From assembly GCA_900110015.1 (NCBI GenBank), contig FOCD01000001.1, positions 434,001-498,000 of the forward strand: 64,000 nucleotides of DNA, read 5' to 3'. Under the pieces are notes generated by a model. The model was not told the DNA's origin. It worked only from the letters and a program-made list of their open reading frames with translations, and did no database searches. The stretch's first letter is position 1, and each line of letters begins with the position of its first letter. Below, piece after piece: positions 62,980 to 64,000 of the stretch. The DNA comes from Terribacillus saccharophilus. GTDB lineage: Bacteria; Bacillota; Bacilli; Bacillales; Amphibacillaceae. A program made the translations under genes and the position numbers.

Positions 62980-63834
62980 TTGAACAGCAGAAATTATCTG
63001 GAAGCATTGCTGGAATGGAGTAAGGCAATGGAAGAACATGCAGGAGAGGCTTCAATAGAGGAATGGGAACCAGATCTTCGTGAACTGCAGCATAACCTGC
63101 AGCAGACGCTATTATCTGAGGATACTATTGCACAGGAAGCTGTGTTGCAGCTTCGTCAGGATGCAGAGAGGGTAGCAGCCCGAGCAGAGCAGGCCAGCCG
63201 TCAGAATAGTGTTCGGTGGGGTCAGCACAGACTGCCGCCACTTCCTTACCGCTTTGACGCACTTGAGCCGCATATAAGCAGGGAAATCATGGAACTGCAT
63301 TACACCAAGCACCATCAATCTTATGTTGACGGACTGAATAAAGCAGAAGAGATGCTGTATGTGAATCGAGGGAACAAAACAAGCTCAGACTATAAGCATT
63401 ATTTAAGAGAGCAGTCTTTCCATGGTTCCGGTCATTTCCTTCACACAATTTTCTGGTACAATATGTCGCCTAATGGAGGCGGAGAACCTTCCGGACAGCT
63501 GGCACAGCAGATCCGAAAAGATTTTGGAAGTTTCCAGAGGTTCAAGGACATGTTCTCCAAGGCTGCAGACAGTGTCGAAGGAGTCGGCTGGGCTATTCTT
63601 GTTTGGGAACCGAGGTCGCATCACTTGGCTATACAGACAATTGAAAAGCATCAGTTTTTCAGTTTGGCAGATACAATTCCTTTATTAGTCTTAGACATGT
63701 GGGAACATGCTTATTATTTGCAATATAAAACAGAAAAGAAGCAGTACGTGGAAAACTGGTGGAACGTCGTCAATTGGGCGAATGTGACACAGAGATTTCA
63801 AACTGCTAAGCAAGTAAACTGGGCGCCATTCTAA
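62980..63834 (+). CDS. sodF: Superoxide dismutase (Fe/Mn family) with N-terminal extension
   Basis: Protein of about 284 residues, close to the 281 of B. subtilis SodF. The first 75 residues are an acidic helical extension; the SOD domain starts at LPPLPYRFDALEPHISREIM. Metal ligands: the His in MELHYTKHHQSYVDGLN, the His in FHGSGHFLHTIFW, and Asp and His in LVLDMWEHAYYLQY. Start is TTG at 62980 (GAGGTGA 6 bases upstream) in preference to GTG 62974. Without a signal peptide it is cytoplasmic. A CCCTAGC/GCTAGGG hairpin lies between scpB and this gene. Confidence 0.9.
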   Translation: MNSRNYLEALLEWSKAMEEHAGEASIEEWEPDLRELQHNLQQTLLSEDTIAQEAVLQLRQDAERVAARAEQASRQNSVRWGQHRLPPLPYRFDALEPHISREIMELHYTKHHQSYVDGLNKAEEMLYVNRGNKTSSDYKHYLREQSFHGSGHFLHTIFWYNMSPNGGGEPSGQLAQQIRKDFGSFQRFKDMFSKAADSVEGVGWAILVWEPRSHHLAIQTIEKHQFFSLADTIPLLVLDMWEHAYYLQYKTEKKQYVENWWNVVNWANVTQRFQTAKQVNWAPF

Positions 63835-63872
63835 GTGAAAGACCCCTATCCATGTGGATAGGGGTCTTTCAC
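63835..63872 (+). terminator. Terminator after sodF
   Basis: GTGAAAGACCCCTATCC and GGATAGGGGTCTTTCAC form a perfect 17-base stem with an ATGT loop. It lacks a long T-run, so it may be bidirectional or act in both directions for flanking genes. Confidence 0.8.
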
Positions 63873-63875
63873 TTG

Positions 63876-63904
63876 TTCATAAGCTTGTCTTCTGTGCATA
63901 CACT
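63876..63904 (+). promoter_or_regulatory. Candidate SigE promoter of the terminal gene
   Basis: CATACACT at 63897-63904 matches the SigE -10 CATAYAHT perfectly. TTCATAA at 63876-63882 lies 14 bases upstream. dacB is a SigE gene in B. subtilis. Confidence 0.5.
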
Positions 63905-63935
63905 GATGATAGATGACTAAGGGAGGGTTTGAAAC

Positions 63936-64000
63936 ATGTTCAAGCGCGTTCTGGTTGTAATGATTGCTATAATCCTCTGTGCGATGCTCCTGCCAGGGCA
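63936..64000 (+). CDS. dacB: Start of an exported protein, probably DacB (truncated by window end)
   Basis: First 21 codons, MFKRVLVVMIAIILCAMLLP, a basic N-terminus and hydrophobic signal sequence. GGGAGGG precedes the ATG. Position after scpAB and the SigE-type promoter fit the sporulation D-alanyl-D-alanine carboxypeptidase DacB, but no catalytic motif is in view, so the name is inferred from context. Confidence 0.45.
   Translation, partial: MFKRVLVVMIAIILCAMLLPG

Overview
The window is chromosomal DNA of an endospore-forming, low-GC Gram-positive rod of the family Bacillaceae. The evidence is the end of spo0A, the complete spoIIA, sigF and spoVA blocks, spoIIM, a YjcZ-type sporulation peptide, and a gene order that largely matches the Bacillus subtilis 168 segment from spo0A through bkd, yqj, fur, xerD, drm, spoIIA, spoVA and lysA to scpAB. 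A halotolerant genus such as Terribacillus would fit, but the genus is a guess.

Layout. Positions 1-455 hold the C-terminal half of Spo0A. From about 0.6 to 22 kb an accessory block sits between spo0A and the bkd genes. It holds a duplicated-domain YdcZ-type permease, then an L-rhamnose cluster: MFS permease, the fused aldolase/lactaldehyde dehydrogenase RhaEW, RhaB, RhaM, RhaA and a DeoR-type regulator. Next come a sensor triad (sugar-binding lipoprotein, YesM-type histidine kinase, AraC-type response regulator), a ribose-type sugar ABC transporter (ATPase, two permeases, binding lipoprotein), a DUF1801 protein, an orphan AraA/FucI-like isomerase and an aspartokinase. CcpA (cre) sites recur through the block, including one inside the lipobox codons of the sensor lipoprotein.

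From 22.9 to 32.8 kb lies the branched-chain keto acid operon (bkdR-like regulator, ptb, bcd, buk, lpdV, bkdAA, bkdAB, bkdB). The regulator lacks the GAFTGA loop needed for sigma-54 activation and no -24/-12 promoter is visible. From 32.9 to 46 kb are housekeeping and stress genes (brxB, yqjA, L,D-transpeptidase, a 40-residue membrane miniprotein, yqjE, dinB with a LexA-type box, rnz, namA, a GDPD phosphodiesterase, an M20 peptidase, yqjQ, yqkB, yqkF, nudF) and then spoIIM and fur, the latter behind two PerR-type boxes.

From 46.3 to 58.7 kb are yqzK, xerD, the nucleoside salvage operon drm-pupG-pdp, dacF, spoIIAA-spoIIAB-sigF and spoVAA to spoVAF, with candidate sporulation-sigma promoters. 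The last part carries lysA, ppiB, a 32-residue membrane peptide, ribT without riboflavin genes, a YjcZ peptide, scpA, scpB, sodF, and the first 21 codons of a secreted protein, probably DacB.

No rRNA, tRNA, CRISPR array, insertion sequence or prophage was found. The most interesting points are the paired sensor and transport binding proteins around a two-component system, the GAFTGA-less BkdR with its duplicated palindrome, the orphan isomerase under a perfect cre, and the convergent coding overlap between the L,D-transpeptidase and the membrane miniprotein.
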